Assembly (NCBI RefSeq): GCF_040412425.1
Contig: NC_089743.1
Coordinates: 88,936,971-89,000,970 of the forward strand
Origin: Macrobrachium rosenbergii
Taxonomy: Eukaryota > Arthropoda > Malacostraca > Decapoda > Palaemonidae
Direction of reading: 5' to 3'
DNA: 64,000 nt
A program made the translations under genes and the position numbers. Below the pieces are notes generated by a model. It searched no databases and was not told the DNA's origin. It saw only the letters and a list, made by a program, of their open reading frames with translations. Position 1 is the first letter of the stretch; every line of letters starts with the position of its first letter. Below are positions 1-12,620 of this stretch, piece by piece.

Positions 1-190
1 CTTGGAGGGGCTTAATGGATTTTTTTCGAAAACGGGTCTTAAAAATTAAAGTTATATATAAAATATGTGTATATATAAAATATATGTATATATATACGGT
101 ATATGTATATATATTAGAGAGTATTCATTAAACTATTCATAAATACTGTGCATGAAAAAAGCATTAAAATGCGTGAACTTGTAGAAGGTG

Positions 191-194
<4 letters not shown>

Positions 195-236
<42 letters not shown>
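195..236. repeat. (AG)n microsatellite
   Basis: An uninterrupted AG dinucleotide run of about 42 bp. The surrounding 560 bp is AT-rich and shows no coding or transposon signature. Confidence 0.98.
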
Positions 237-239
<3 letters not shown>

Positions 240-559
240 GTGGGTAGTGTTGACCAACCGCTAAAGACAAAACAAAAGTCTAATGGCTTTCCCAAAGGAT
301 TTTCACTGCTAGTTAGTATCAAGCAAAGTCATCATTTTAGAGCATAAGCCAAAGGCGATAAAGGTGATAAGTTACAAACACATTTCCAACGCTGCTCAGA
401 AGGTGTGGGAAGGTGAATAAAGAAAACGATGAGTAAAGAGGGCTGTGAATAAAGAAAATGGTGAACTGAACGGTGAAGAGTGAAGCAGGTCTTAGCCGAC
501 ATACCTCGAACCATGACGTCATGGTTGGCACCAGGAACAAACACCATAGAAGGGAGAGA

Positions 560-690
560 GACAGAGAAGGAAGGCAGTGAGAGTTGCAGTTGCAGTAGAC
601 AGAGTTGCAATTACAGTGAGTTGCAGTTGCAGTAGAGACAGAGTTGCAATTACAGTGAGTTGCAGTTGCAGTAGAGACAGACAGGGTTGC
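560..690. repeat. 39-bp minisatellite built on GTTGCA
   Basis: About three copies of a 39-bp unit; the GTTGCAATTACAG phase recurs at 604 and 643. Each unit is itself built from GTTGCAGTTGCAGTAGAGACAGA-like subunits, so the array looks hierarchical. Frames crossing it are translations of the repeat and not genes. The following stretch to about 1020 shows nothing recognisable. Confidence 0.85.
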
Positions 691-1022
691 ATTACAATCA
701 CCGTAAGAGCGGACGGTGTGCGCAGTGTGATGGTGTTGCCCATGGCGCGGTAACTGAATTCATACGTTTTTACAAGCACTCTCTAGAACTTAGTTTTTTT
801 CAAGTCCAAGTTTGGACTTGGTGTATATCAGTCTCGAGTACAGTCGACTTCCCAAGAAGCAATAATTAAACCCAGTTGGAACATTTATACTTTAGAAGGG
901 ATCATAAATGAAAACCTTAAGACGTTTTTGTATCAAGAACTACAAGAGTACTTATCTTCAACTGTTCCTAAAATAAGATAGAAGCCAGATGCCTCCCCGA
1001 CTATGCTATGTATGTATAAAAA

Positions 1023-1145
<123 letters not shown>

Positions 1146-1175
1146 CTACTGGTCACTTTTACCAGATACATATGG

Positions 1176-1457
1176 AATTGTAATAGCCACAATGCCCTCT
1201 TAACTTCTCGAGTTCTTCGCGCTTTTTTGGATATGCTTGTCACTGCAAAGCCGTAAGATCCAAGCGCAAGAAATTGAAGAGACTGTGATGCCTGGTCGCG
1301 GGAAACGAACCCGCGTCACCATAATCACAAGGAGGTCACGTTGCCGACCTGACCATGAGAAGGATAAAAGTCTATTACCTCTCGTACATACATATACCTG
1401 TCGTTTTCAGATATATACATTAGAGCTGGAACAGACCCATCCTCGCCATCGTAGCCA
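1176..1457 (-). repeat. tRNA-derived SINE, left arm of a head-to-head palindrome
   Basis: Read on the minus strand, this arm holds a tRNA-like head with an A-box-like TGGTCAGGTCGG and a B-box-like GGGTTCGTTTCCC at the usual spacing (about 1290-1360). A non-tRNA body follows, ending near AATTGTAATAGCC at 1176. The same sequence is present in opposite orientation at 1460-1740, with a 2-bp centre at 1458-1459. RNA polymerase III promoter boxes followed by unrelated body sequence are typical of SINEs. The head does not fold convincingly as a functional tRNA, and the anticodon stem is poor. Confidence 0.65.
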
Positions 1458-1459
1458 CT

Positions 1460-1875
<416 letters not shown>

Positions 1876-2449
1876 GTATGTATGTATAAATGACTCGCGT
1901 CTGTCTCGCCACGTCGAAATCATTCGGGCAAAATCAAAGTTGATATTAAAACCACGGCATAAAGGGCCAGGGAAATATGTGCGGCCGAACATATGCATGA
2001 ATCACAAGAAATACTATATGCTGAAACCAATCCAATGAAAGACGCACCTACCTTTGACATTCTCTTTGACACGGCCCATCCTTGCTGTTCCTGGGGGAAA
2101 ACAAATTCGATATGAAATGAATATGTTAAGTTGACATTTGCATAAAATATATGAAAAATGAAACTGCTCTATTTGCACCTCACCAGTACCCAAACCCCAA
2201 GCCAAGCCAGGGTCCCCTCCCTGCCGCAAATACCCAACTGTTCCCGGATGGCCCCACCACGCCAGTCTGGTTTCCCCAAGTTCCCGCCGACATTCCGCTC
2301 CGTCGTGACTTATCTATCTATCTTCTTCGATGAATAAATAAACCGCTTGCGCCTCAGATCTTCTGCTTTAAGGACTCGCACGGCGTTTTCTAAAGGTGCG
2401 TGTGTGCAGCCACGCGTGAGATTGACGCAAATCTTTCACTGGAATTCAG

Positions 2450-3130
2450 GATGAGTTTTCGTTATTTCCTCCTCCCCTTATTTTCCTCTTCGACTACTTC
2501 TTCCTCTCCCCGCTTCTTCTCCTTTTTCATTCTTGACCACCTACTACTTCTTGTCTCCTCTTCCTTTTATCCACAATCTGCTTTTTCATTCTATCTCACT
2601 ATTTCCTTCCTCTTTAGACAATTTTACTCACCTTGCTCTCTATCGTCTTCTCTTCCTTTCCCACGCTTCCCTCTTCCTTATTCTCTGTAACTTTTTCTTC
2701 TGTTCCCTTCCTTCCTAACCTCCTTTATTCTTCTTCTTTGTCATTTTCTTCTTTACTTGTTTCCTGTTAATCATCCCTCCTTTTTTATGCTCATCTGCAT
2801 CACTGTCTTCTTCATTATCCTCTCATTTTTTCCTCCTTCCTTCTTCTTCTTTGTCATTTTCTTCTTTACTTATTTCCTGCTAATCACCCCTCCTTTTTTA
2901 TGCTCATCTGCATCACTGTCTTCATTATCCTCCCCTTTTTTCCTTCTCCTTCCTTCTTCTTCAGTCTCCTTTTCTCCCCTCTCATTTCTCCTTATCCTTC
3001 ATAATCCATTCCATCCTTTTCATCACTTTATTTGTCCTTGTCCTTCTCGCCTCTTTACCATCTTGATTTTCTTCCTCCCATTCTTGTTTTCCTTCCTGTT
3101 ATTCGCGTTGTTCTTGCCACTAAAGCTTTA
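2450..3130. repeat. Pyrimidine-rich tract with a 113-bp tandem duplication
   Basis: A strongly T/C-biased plus strand. A 113-bp block starting with CTTTGTCATTTTCTTC at 2736 recurs at 2849 with few differences. Open frames here encode only Phe, Leu, Ser and Pro and are compositional artefacts. Confidence 0.8.
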
Positions 3131-3249
3131 GAGTCATTTCATCATCGTCTCCCTATATGTCTCTATCCTGGTCTTGCAGCCTCACCCCTTATGATAATAA
3201 ATTCAGATGAATAATTAGAGGGGAAGAAAAGGGCACGATTTGGGGTGGG

Positions 3250-4160
3250 TTTTGAGGGGTTACACTTCCCTGCCCCCACCCACTCCTTTTTCTGCCCCCG
3301 CCGGCTCCTTTGTCTGCCCCCACCTACTCCTTTTTCTGCCCCCCACCCACTCCTTTTCTGGCGCCACCCACCCCTTTTTCTGCCATCCCCCCACCCACTC
3401 CTTTTTCTGCCCCTCCCACTCCTTTTTCTGGCGCCACCCACCCTTTTTCTGCCCCCACCCACTCCTTTTTCTGCCCCCACCCACTCCTTTTTCTGAACCA
3501 TCCCACTCCTTTTTCTGAACCATCCCACTCCTTTTTCTGAACCATCCCACTCCTTTTCTGCCCCATTCCACTCCTTTTCTGCCCCCACCCACTCCTTTTT
3601 CTTCCCCCACCCTCCTTTTTCTGCCTCCCCCCACCCTTTTCTGCCCCACCCACTCCTTTTCTTCCCCCACCCACTCCTTTTTCTGCCTCCCCACCCTTTT
3701 TCTGCCCACACCCACTCCTTTTTCTGCCCCATCGCACTCCTTTTTCTGCCCCATCCCACTCCTTTTTCTGCCCCATCCCACTCCTTTTTCTGCCCCATCC
3801 CACTCCTTTTTCTGCCCCATCCCCTCCTTTTCTGCCCCCTCCACTCCTTTTCTACCCCCCCACTCCTTTTTCTGCCCCCACCCACTCCTTTTTCTGGCCC
3901 CACCCACCCCTTTCTCTGGCTCCACCCACCCCTTTTTCTGCCCTCACCCACTCCTTTTCTGCTGTCACCACCCACTTTTCTACCACACTCCTTTTCTGCC
4001 CCCACCCACTCCTTTTTCTGGCCCACCCACCCTTTTCTGCCCCACCCCACTCCTTTTCTGCCCACCCTGTCCCTTTTCTTCCCCACCGTCCTTTCTTCCC
4101 CCACCATCCCTTTTCTTCCCCACCATCCTTTTCTGCCCCCACCCACTCCTTTTTCTGCTT
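3250..4160. repeat. C-rich minisatellite, unit about 20-24 bp
   Basis: About 40 imperfect copies of a unit approximating CCCACTCCTTTTTCTGCCCC. Variants replace the centre with GGCGCCACC, GAACCATC or TTCCCCC. The strand is almost pure pyrimidine, so the opposite strand is G/A-rich with many GGGTGGG runs, favouring triplex or G-quadruplex structures. Because the unit length varies around multiples of three, long minus-strand frames (327 and 221 codons) stay open. They encode only monotonous Gly/Lys/Glu/Arg/Trp repeats and are not credible genes. The following 370 bp to 4540 shows nothing. Confidence 0.93.
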
Positions 4161-4539
4161 ATTTTTCTATCTTTACTTTTAGGTTCTACAGTACCTTTGT
4201 GTCCTTATTTCCCTTCTTTATCTCCTGCCTCCCCCTCCCCTTTCCTTCTTTCTTCCTATGGTATTCCTTCTAGTCCACCTCGTTCTGAATGAATTAATTC
4301 ATCATGAAATTTGGGCAGTCAAGCCAATCACCGGGTACTTTCAACCATTCAGCTTTTAAGTCTGTGAGAAAGGAGTTGGAGTGGCTGGAGAACAAGATAT
4401 TCAGAAAAAAGAAATGATAACGTTATGTTGGATCTAAAGAAACTGAGGAACACCACTGCACAGCATCAAGAAGTAATAGGTAGGTTGAACAGTATAGTGG
4501 AGATAAAAAAAGAAAGTAAAAGGCTAAAACGTGGGCTGC

Positions 4540-4612
4540 TGCAAATACCCTCTGGCAATGACTACGGTGCACCTCGTGAGATGCACTAAAGGCATTACCC
4601 CCCCACACAAGG
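4540..4612 (+). repeat. 3' fragment of dispersed repeat family X
   Basis: The segment around GGTGCACCTCGTGAGATGCACT resembles the 3' end of the copies at 30607-30895 and 42650-42960. It is followed by another pyrimidine-rich tract (4615-4900). Confidence 0.5.
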
Positions 4613-4912
4613 GTTCTTATTTTTCTCTCTCTCTTTTCTCCTCTTCCCAATCATCTCCTTCCCCTTCTCCTTCTTCGTCTTCATGTCGATCTTATCGTCT
4701 TATTTTGCTATTCTCTTCTTTCTGTTCGTTTTTTCTTCTTCGTCGTCAGCTCATTTTCCTTCTTCCCTTTGCTCTTCCATTTCGTTTTTCTTCACTCTCG
4801 AATCTTTTTTACTCTCTGGTTTTTACTCTTCTTTTTCATCCTTTTTATTCTGTCCCCCTTGCTACCAGCATCAGCGTTGCTTTCTCTTTACTATTCTCTT
4901 GTTTATCGAATA

Positions 4913-6377
4913 ATAATTCAGAATGTGATTATTTGGGGAGGAGGTCTTGCAATGCATATCAAGAATCTCAGAGTTACAATTAACAAGATATTGAGGAGCA
5001 TTCTTCATGTCGGGTACGATGATGATAACATAACCTTTGTGCCAACGAACAGAACGCACAAAATACTTAAATTTGAAGACGTTTATAGATGTTTATAAAT
5101 ATTTTCTTTAAAAGCTGGTTCACATGGCTTTTTACAAAATATTATAACATATTTCTTGAGCATTTCCAGCCATTATACCTCATCATGCATATGATACAAG
5201 TAAAACAAGGATGAACCTTCCAGCTGTTGCTCTACAGACCCAAAGACACTTTCAGGTATTTCAGAGCTGAAAGTGTGTTGGCTCCCCTGTCTGAAGTCTC
5301 ACTGAAGCATAAATATATACGATGGGCGATCAGTAAATAGGGAACGATTGTTTTTTTAATGTTTCGTGTGCCGCTGGCGTTTGTTCTTTTTTTTTTTTAA
5401 ACTAACTAGCTTGGAAAATTAATCGTTCATGCTTTATCAGGCTGCATATTACTGTGTATATTATTTAGGTTCAAGACTGTGTCTTATTTTGTGAATTCTG
5501 TTATTCTTTACGTTTTTATTCGTTTCGAAAAATATACCTTTTTATGTACTGATGATACATAAGTGGGTTACTATGCTACCACGTTATTTTATAATGCGAT
5601 GTCTAATCAGTAGGACGCAGTAGGTCTGGTGCCTCTAATGACCTCTTTGTAAAATTTTGTATTTAGAAGAATAAATAAAACATCTATCTATATATTTGTC
5701 TATAAATGAACATCTATCTATCTATCTATATCTATATATGTCTATAAATAAATATCTATCTATATATTTGTCTAACATTCATTATCTCTTTCGCTTTCCG
5801 TTATTCATTCCACTTCAACCTCCCCTCCAATTTTCTTCCTCTTCCTCCTCAAACCTTTTTTTTTTTCTTACATTCCACCTTCAAAACTTGTTCTTAATTC
5901 ACTTCCTTAAATTATTTTCAACTTCTCTCCTCGACGGCTACCTCGCTCCCTTAATCAACTATTTTTGCTCTCCTTCTCTCATCTTACTTCGTCCTTCTTC
6001 TCTCCCTCCTGTTCCTTCGTTCGCCTCTTTCCACTCGTGCAGCGCCAGCGTCCGTAAACCAATCAGTCAGTGACTCCTCCTTAGGGGAGGTGACACAATT
6101 AGCCAGCTCTTCATAATCAAGTCCAGAGGAAAAAATCGAAGAAAAACAAATCACTCGGCGCAACGAACAAGCAACAAAAATGACGAGATCATTGCAAGGC
6201 CCAGATGAACACGGATGTGCATGGGAGAACTGGCCAGGAGGAGATCAAGGGAATAATTGCAATCCAAACGATCGCAAGGCGATGATAGCTTAGAAAATAA
6301 CCTTTGTAAGTTTCTACACAACAAAAAATGAGCATCAATATCTCCTGATACATCTAGCAGTTTCGTCAAGGGAAAAA

Positions 6378-6380
<3 letters not shown>
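4913..6380. other. No gene seen; AT-rich with short TATC repeats and a pyrimidine tract
   Basis: Contains a short (TATC)n-like stretch near 5685-5770 and a T/C-rich tract at 5800-6030. I found no splice-bounded frame or transposon motif. Confidence 0.6.

Positions 6381-6381
<1 letters not shown>

Positions 6382-6459
<78 letters not shown>
6382..6459. repeat. (GA)n microsatellite
   Basis: 39 uninterrupted GA dinucleotides. A shorter GA run follows at 6612-6629. The stretch 6630-6940 shows nothing else. Confidence 0.98.
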
Positions 6460-6461
<2 letters not shown>

Positions 6462-6944
6462 TTTACAAGCACGGAACACTCTCTCTGTTAACTTTACTGC
6501 TGATGATAACGCATTTGGTCTGTTCTCGTAAAGAATACATATGAATGGATGGAATGATGTACGTAAAAGGTCATGGCCAGCAACTGGAACCAAACAGCAA
6601 ACATTTGAACTGAGAGAGAGAGAGAGAGCATTTTTTGCTATACTAGAGACTACTTCCAGACATCTCAGTAAGTTAGAGCACTGGATCCCCATTAATCAGA
6701 CATAAAAGTATAACTACAGCACGAGGTTGTCCACTAAAGATGCCTGACATTAATTCTGACTATAATTCCATTAAGAAACTGAACCGCTTTAGTACTAATT
6801 TTATGATGTTTCCTCGAAAAAAAATCTGCAGTATTTATTACTTTGTTCATAAAATTAATTTGAAAGACATAGTATGATAAATGGACCATTTAATCCAATG
6901 GCAAAGTAACTGCTCCCAACTGAACCACGATAGTAATTGTCCCT

Positions 6945-7583
6945 AGACTCAAGGGAATTGCCCCTAGACTCAAGGGAAGAGATTGCCCCTAGACTCAAGG
7001 GAAGAGGATTGCCCCTAGACTCAGGAAGAGATTGCCCCAGACTCAAGGAAGAGATGCCCTAGACTCAGGGAAGAGATGCCCCTAGACTCAAGGAAGAGAT
7101 TGCCCCCAGACTCAAGGGAAGATTGCCCCTAGACTCAGCGGAAGAGAATGACCCTAGACTCAAGGGAAGAGAATGCCCCTAGACTCAAGGGAAGAGATTG
7201 CCCCTTAGACTCAAAGAGATTGCCCCTAGACTGAAGGGAAGAGATTGCCCTAGACTGAAGGGAAGAGATTGCCCCTAGACTCAAGGGAAGAGATTGCCCC
7301 TAGATTCAAGGGAAGAGATTGCCCCTAGACTCAGGGGAAGAACTTGCCCCTAAACTCAAGGGAAGAGATTGCCCCTAGACTCAAGGGACCTAGACTCAAG
7401 GGAAGAGATTGCCCCTAGACTCAAGGGAAGAGACTGCCCCTAGACTCAAGGGAAGAGATTGCCCCTAGACTCAAGGGAAGAGATTGCCCCCAGGCTCAAG
7501 GGAAGAGATTGCCCCTAGACTCAAGGGAAGAGATTGCCCCTAGACTCAAAGGAAGAGATTGCCCCTAGACTCAAGGGAAGATA
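6945..7583. repeat. 25-bp minisatellite
   Basis: About 25 copies of a 25-bp unit reading AGATTGCCCCTAGACTCAAG followed by GGAAG. Copies at the left side carry more small deletions, while those at 7240-7580 are nearly identical. The unit contains the partial dyad CCCCTAGACTCAAGGGG. Confidence 0.95.
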
Positions 7584-7874
7584 TTCACTCGCCACTTTGG
7601 GTATTCTCGTACCTTAGCATCCCAGGCCATTGGCATCCGCTAGGGCAGCAATGTCCATAAAATACATAAAACTTATCACCACCATAACAGCAATTAACAT
7701 TACTTAGATCAGTATATGCAAGAGAAAGATTCTTGAAGCTAGTAAGACAAGCTGTTTGTGTATGGCGTACGAAGATGAGCAAGGGTGAGAAATGTGTAGG
7801 TATAAGTAGTAGTAGTAAAGGTTAGCATACATGTGACAGGAGGGATCAATGTTCTGTGAATGTACAATTCGGGA

Positions 7875-8060
7875 GTATTAGGAAAAAGCAGTAGAGGAAG
7901 ACCTAGAGGGTCCTGGGAATATCGGAGAGGATTTACAGTAAAAAGGAAGGACCTGAATACCCAGTTAGAAGGGGAGTAGAGGGCGTACTTGCATGAGGTG
8001 AATGGCACATTTTGTGTACCATGGTTTGATGCCCTGCTGACAGGCCTACTCTGGAGATGT
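7875..8060 (+). pseudogene. Relic of a LINE ORF2 C-terminus and 3' end
   Basis: The plus-strand frame from about 7880 reads SSRGRPRGSW followed by basic residues, then a stop, then a GC-balanced tail. The pattern RGRP-x-x-x-W near the end of a basic stretch is common at the C-terminus of LINE reverse transcriptases. The match is short and the frame is broken, so the family cannot be named. The region upstream (7584-7870) shows nothing. Confidence 0.35.
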
Positions 8061-8182
8061 GTAAAGTAGCTAGAATTGTGGAAGTTTTCTGTAAAAGGGG
8101 TCCATCCACAATTTAGCAGTTGAAGTATACACGTGGCATGACGTTTTCTCTGGTGCCACCATGTTAAAAGAAACAGTTTATA

Positions 8183-8234
<52 letters not shown>
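8183..8234. repeat. (AT)n microsatellite
   Basis: About 25 AT dinucleotides. Confidence 0.97.
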
Positions 8235-8238
<4 letters not shown>

Positions 8239-8340
8239 TATTTCATAAATATTGTTTAAAATATCCAATTCACTATACTTTGAGAATAACCTACACTCAC
8301 AGAGAATTACAACTGACACATGATTCGTCTCCGGCAGGAA

Positions 8341-8378
8341 GGTAGCAGTGTGTCTGTGTGTGTGAATATATATATATA

Positions 8379-8438
<60 letters not shown>

Positions 8439-8462
8439 GTATGTGTGTACGTGTGTGCGTTT
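8341..8462. repeat. Compound GT/TA microsatellite cluster
   Basis: A (TG)n run, then (TA)n, then TATG and GTGT runs. Dipeptide Tyr-Ile frames crossing it are artefacts. Confidence 0.95.
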
Positions 8463-8793
8463 GCTGTGTATGCCAACGATATACCAAACTTTTAAAAAGA
8501 AACGACACAAACCTTATGGAAACAGGCTGCCTGATGGGATGGCCCTCCTCTACGGGTTTCACTTCATTCCACTGCCTCCCCGCGTTTTGGTGTAGATCAA
8601 ATTGAACGAGATGGGAGATATAATGGCGTTAACGGCTTCCACGCTGCACCGGAGCCAATTCTGCAAAATAAACAAAATACACATAACCCATCGATGCAAT
8701 AATCCCCGGTAATCCAATAACATATATATTGCCTGTCACTCCAGCAATGTTTACTGACTGATAAATGTATTGGTCATGGCAAAAACGACTGAC

Positions 8794-8795
<2 letters not shown>

Positions 8796-8850
<55 letters not shown>
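8796..8850. repeat. (GA)n microsatellite
   Basis: 27 uninterrupted GA dinucleotides. Confidence 0.98.
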
Positions 8851-8853
<3 letters not shown>

Positions 8854-10025
8854 ACACACAGCAGCATGAATGAAGACAAAACTATTCAAGTCTGAAAAAC
8901 AAATCCATTTATTTCTGAGGAATATCACCGTAATTGCTACACTCTGCATAATACTGTAATGACTACGGTTAATGTTAGGCTACTGCAGGACCCAGTGAAG
9001 TCCTGGGCTACTGAATCCAGAATAACCTTCGTCTACAAGTCGATAATTTACATCTTCGTAGGTAAATGATTTGCTAATAATCACTTACAGACGCTGTTTA
9101 CACCTTATCGTTCGTTATTCGTCCGGTTTTCATTCGTAAGAATGATGAGTTTGGAAGAAGTATCTTAAGAAAAATTAGTATATTTTAGGTCTGAGTTAAA
9201 GTAAGTATCCTTCAGTCCGGAGACCGTCAGTAGGCCTATATGAAAGCTGTAATAGCGAACGATGCACGGAACATATACAATGAATAGCCTCATTCATTTC
9301 TACGTGAATGTATAGACAATTTACGTACGACAGAGTACAAAGACGAACCGTACAGTGTGAATCGAGCCTACTTTGTATTTTTCCCCGGAAATAAATAAAT
9401 GATGAAACGAGGGTATAATAAACGTCAATGTCGTCAGTAATCGAGACAGGCATCTGGCAAGTAGAGCATCGAAACTCCTCCTCAAAAGTTCTTTATTGGC
9501 TGGCACCCCGGGGGGGATCGGGTAATTGACGCAGCCTTGGGAATTCTGATGCGCAGAACTTGAGACGTTTAAATTCATTCCACGAGGAATTTGGGATCGT
9601 GACGGGAAGAAGTTCTTGTTTAATCTATTCTGGTAGATCTAAGCAACCTTCACTCAAATTACTTCCTGCTTAAACTCTGCATACCTTTTTTATTCTATTT
9701 GGAGATTTCCCCGTCTCCCAATTACCTGTAAATCAATAGGGGCTCTTTTTAATGCTTAGTAAATATTAAGATTCGTGAGAAATATGGTTGATATTAATAA
9801 TAATAATAAGAATAGTGATACGCAGACTCAGAGAAAGGAAATCAGACGTGAATGGAGTGTTGAATAGTTGGTTTGCAAAGCCGATACAGTGCTGATTGAG
9901 GAGAGTGAAGAATACGGTGTTCATTCGAAAGAAGTAACACAAGGTAATGAGAAATACAGAAATACGGGATCAGTTGTTAGAAAAACTGATAAATTAACAA
10001 ATATATAAAAATGTAAGTATATTAT
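8851..10025. other. No feature recognised
   Basis: About 1.2 kb of mixed-composition DNA. No frame has recognisable domains, no tandem repeat is present, and no terminal repeats were seen. Confidence 0.5.
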
Positions 10026-10039
10026 TAAAATAAAAGGAG

Positions 10040-10260
10040 AATTGTATTAGGACAATAATGCATTGCATCTTTGCTTGAACTTCTGAATTTCCAATTGCAC
10101 GAAATCCTCTGGGAAGCTGTTCCACAGTCCAATGGCACGGGGAATAAAGGACCTCTAAAACTGAGAGGTTTGACAACAAGGCACATTTGCTGCATGTTGA
10201 TGCTACTGTCCAGAGAATCTGGTTGCACTCGATAGGAAAAGGGGATCGGCGATCAATTCT
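10040..10260 (-). pseudogene. LINE ORF2 C-terminal relic
   Basis: On the minus strand the stretch 10150-10040 reads RSFIPRAIGLWNSFPEDFVQ and continues into LEIQKFKQRCNALLS. The motif SF-IPR-x-I-x-LWN-x-LP followed by a Phe-Lys-rich helix is the well-known tail of reverse transcriptases of non-LTR (Jockey/CR1/I-like) retrotransposons. Upstream on that strand (10150-10260) the frame shifts but still resembles the preceding segment. An AT-rich tail follows at 10025. This is a 5'-truncated, decayed LINE copy; the clade cannot be fixed from this piece. Confidence 0.75.
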
Positions 10261-10765
10261 GAATGAGAAAAATCTCTGTTAAAATACAACTTACGAAAAA
10301 CTGACAAACAAGAGACCTTCCGACGATGGTCCGAGTCATAACTGCTGATATTAGGAAATACAAACCGACCACCATGAACCACTCTATCTAAAAGAGATTA
10401 ATCTCTGGCAGAAGCAGATATCCACACCAGGCAACAGTATTCTGGTAAAGGAAGCATAAATTACCTAAAACAGGTTGCATTGATTTTATCACTTATAAAA
10501 TGAGGCTTTACCTAACTTTTGTGCAGCATTTGCTGAGACTTTCATTAGATGTTTCTCAAAAAGGGGGTGGGAAGGGCTTCCCTGAAACAGGGCTGGTTCT
10601 GCCCATAGACTTAGTAACTAAATAAACTGTATGAATTTATCATACATCAATTCGGTATACATATGACTTACTCTGGAAAAGAATGCTGTGGGGGGGTAAG
10701 ACACCACTGGCACCAAAGGGGGTGGGGTGGGAAGGTGACGACGTAATAATAACCGAAGATGACAG

Positions 10766-11040
10766 ACAGTGTCTAATCCATAGTTTTTAAGGTTACTGAG
10801 ATGAATGGTGACACTCCTGATACCCTTCAAGTCCAAGTTCAGGCCCAATAGGAAGGTGGGGTGAGAGGGGGTGAAAAATAAAATGTCAAAAATGACACAT
10901 ATTGGTGTCTAATCCATAGTTGTCAAGGTTGCTGAAATGAACAGCAGCACTCCTGATGCCCTTCAAGTCCCAGTTCAGCCCTGACACGAATGGGGGGTGA
11001 GAAGGGGGGTGAAATATAAAATGTCAAAAATGCTGATGTA
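10766..11040 (+). repeat. Tandem duplication of a 137-bp unit
   Basis: Two copies, starting near GTCTAATCCATAG at 10771 and 10907, each ending in a G-rich GGGGTGA stretch and AAAATGTCAAAAATG. They sit just upstream of a Helitron-like terminus, and internal minisatellites are common in short non-autonomous Helitrons. Confidence 0.8.
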
Positions 11041-11104
11041 ATTGAAGCACCTATCTTAACCGGAGAGAGAGAGAGAGAGAGAGAGTGAGAGATTTATCGG
11101 TTGT

Positions 11105-11145
11105 CATTCAGAGTTTTCCCGGGCAAGGCTGGGTTGGTCAGCTAG
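11105..11145 (+). mobile_element. Candidate Helitron 3' terminus
   Basis: CCCGGGCAAGGCTGGG (11118-11133) can form a short GC hairpin. It is followed after eight bases by CTAG and then T at 11146, matching the Helitron rule of a subterminal hairpin and a CTRR end inserted before T. No matching 5' TC end was identified, so this is a suggestion only. Confidence 0.35.
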
Positions 11146-11146
11146 T

Positions 11147-12600
11147 ACAGAGATAAAGATCAAACTGAGATGGAAAATTTTTGGTCCTAACTAGTTGAAC
11201 CTTCAAATATAGTACCTGAATTATACTGAAATTGCAAAAATAGTTTACAAAAACAAATTGGCCTATGTTAGCCTCTATCACACAGCACTATACCAAACTC
11301 ACTGTGATGAATTACTATATATATAACTTTGCCTAGCCTTAGCAAAGCTACTTGTCCACCTATTTTCCTTAAATTGCAGGTAATCCTTATTTAACTAGTC
11401 CAGCAGGCTCAAATTCAAATAGCCTAACTTCCCTTAGGTAAAAAGGGTCAACTTATGCAGGACCTGATATACAGGGCTACTAGACTGCCTACAGTAGCTC
11501 TCCTAAATCTAAGGCTCTGCCTACAACTTGACTCATTTTCTGCAAGATTTAAGCTAAGTAAAATCTGAGTCCTTACACTTATCATACATGGTTTTCTTAT
11601 ATTCATGTTTATTTTGACATAGATTAGTCTAGGCTAGTTTCAATGAAAGTTGTACTTTATACCATTATCATATTTTGGACTTGAATATATCATATACGAC
11701 TTGAATATACCATTTTCCTATGTTTTAATGTGTGCTTTCAACGTTTCTAACATCCATTTCATTAGCAAATGACCTAACCAACCACATCTAACCTAACCTA
11801 ACCTGACCTAGGATACAAGATCCTTACCGAAGTTCATTTTTATTAGTTAGAAAACATTCCATGCACTTAAACTTACTCTAACAATGGGATTAAAGTCCTT
11901 GTATTTTCACTCGTTTTACGTTACTCCTACATCGAAATAATCTGGTTCCACACCGTGGTCCCCTGAATTGTAGGATAAGAGTGTAGGGGGTCAACTAACT
12001 CTAAAAGTACTCAACTGCTAATGAAATCAAGTAAGAAAAACGTTTCAAGATGCATTAAAATAGGAAAATGATATCCTAAAAGGAATAATGGTTTAAAATA
12101 GGGTAATACCCTAGTTTCTTGTAAACCTAGCAAGGTTAAATATTGTATTTACGAGGCGCACATGTCTAGCGTGAGTTGAGCTATTTGTATTGTATTTTTT
12201 TTTTTATCCAAGTGGGAGATACGATATTTGTATAGTTTTTTTTTTTATTCTGGAGGGAAATAGGCGATTTCTATTGTTTTACTGGTATCATTATTCAGGT
12301 GGGGAAAGCAAACGCCTCCATCGGGGAGTTAGGTTAGGCTAAATCTCTTTTTAAGAGGCATAAGAAGTCTTATTTTTACTTCTTTCTAATTAGAACTCAA
12401 GAGGCATTTTGTACATCATGTTTTTTCCCCTCACCAAAAATACCCCGACTCTCTTCACTGCTGCATTATTAATGCAAAAAAGCAAAAAACTGGTTGTTGC
12501 GCTACGCTAAAAATCATGGTGAAATTACACAAGATGGCGCAATAGGGTAACTGTCGTTTATGGCAATTAATTAAAAATAAACGGTAAAAAAAAAAACGTA
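11147..12600. other. No gene recognised; AT-rich with a short (CCTAA)n stretch
   Basis: Near 11770-11815 there are several CCTAA/ACCTA units like the arthropod telomeric motif, too few to call a telomere-derived array. No coding signal was seen. Confidence 0.5.
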
Positions 12601-12620
12601 TATCTGGTTTCATAAAGTTA

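Noticed and set aside
3163..4146. 327-codon minus-strand frame rich in Gly, Lys, Glu and Trp
   Set aside because: It is the translation of a minisatellite with shifting unit length. There is no start context, no unique region and no domain.
5696..6073. 125-codon frame rich in Leu, Phe and Ser
   Set aside because: It spans a TATC repeat and a pyrimidine tract, and its composition alone explains the open frame.
11770..11815. Telomere or telomere-derived array
   Set aside because: Only a few CCTAA units with interruptions. True arrays would be long and regular.
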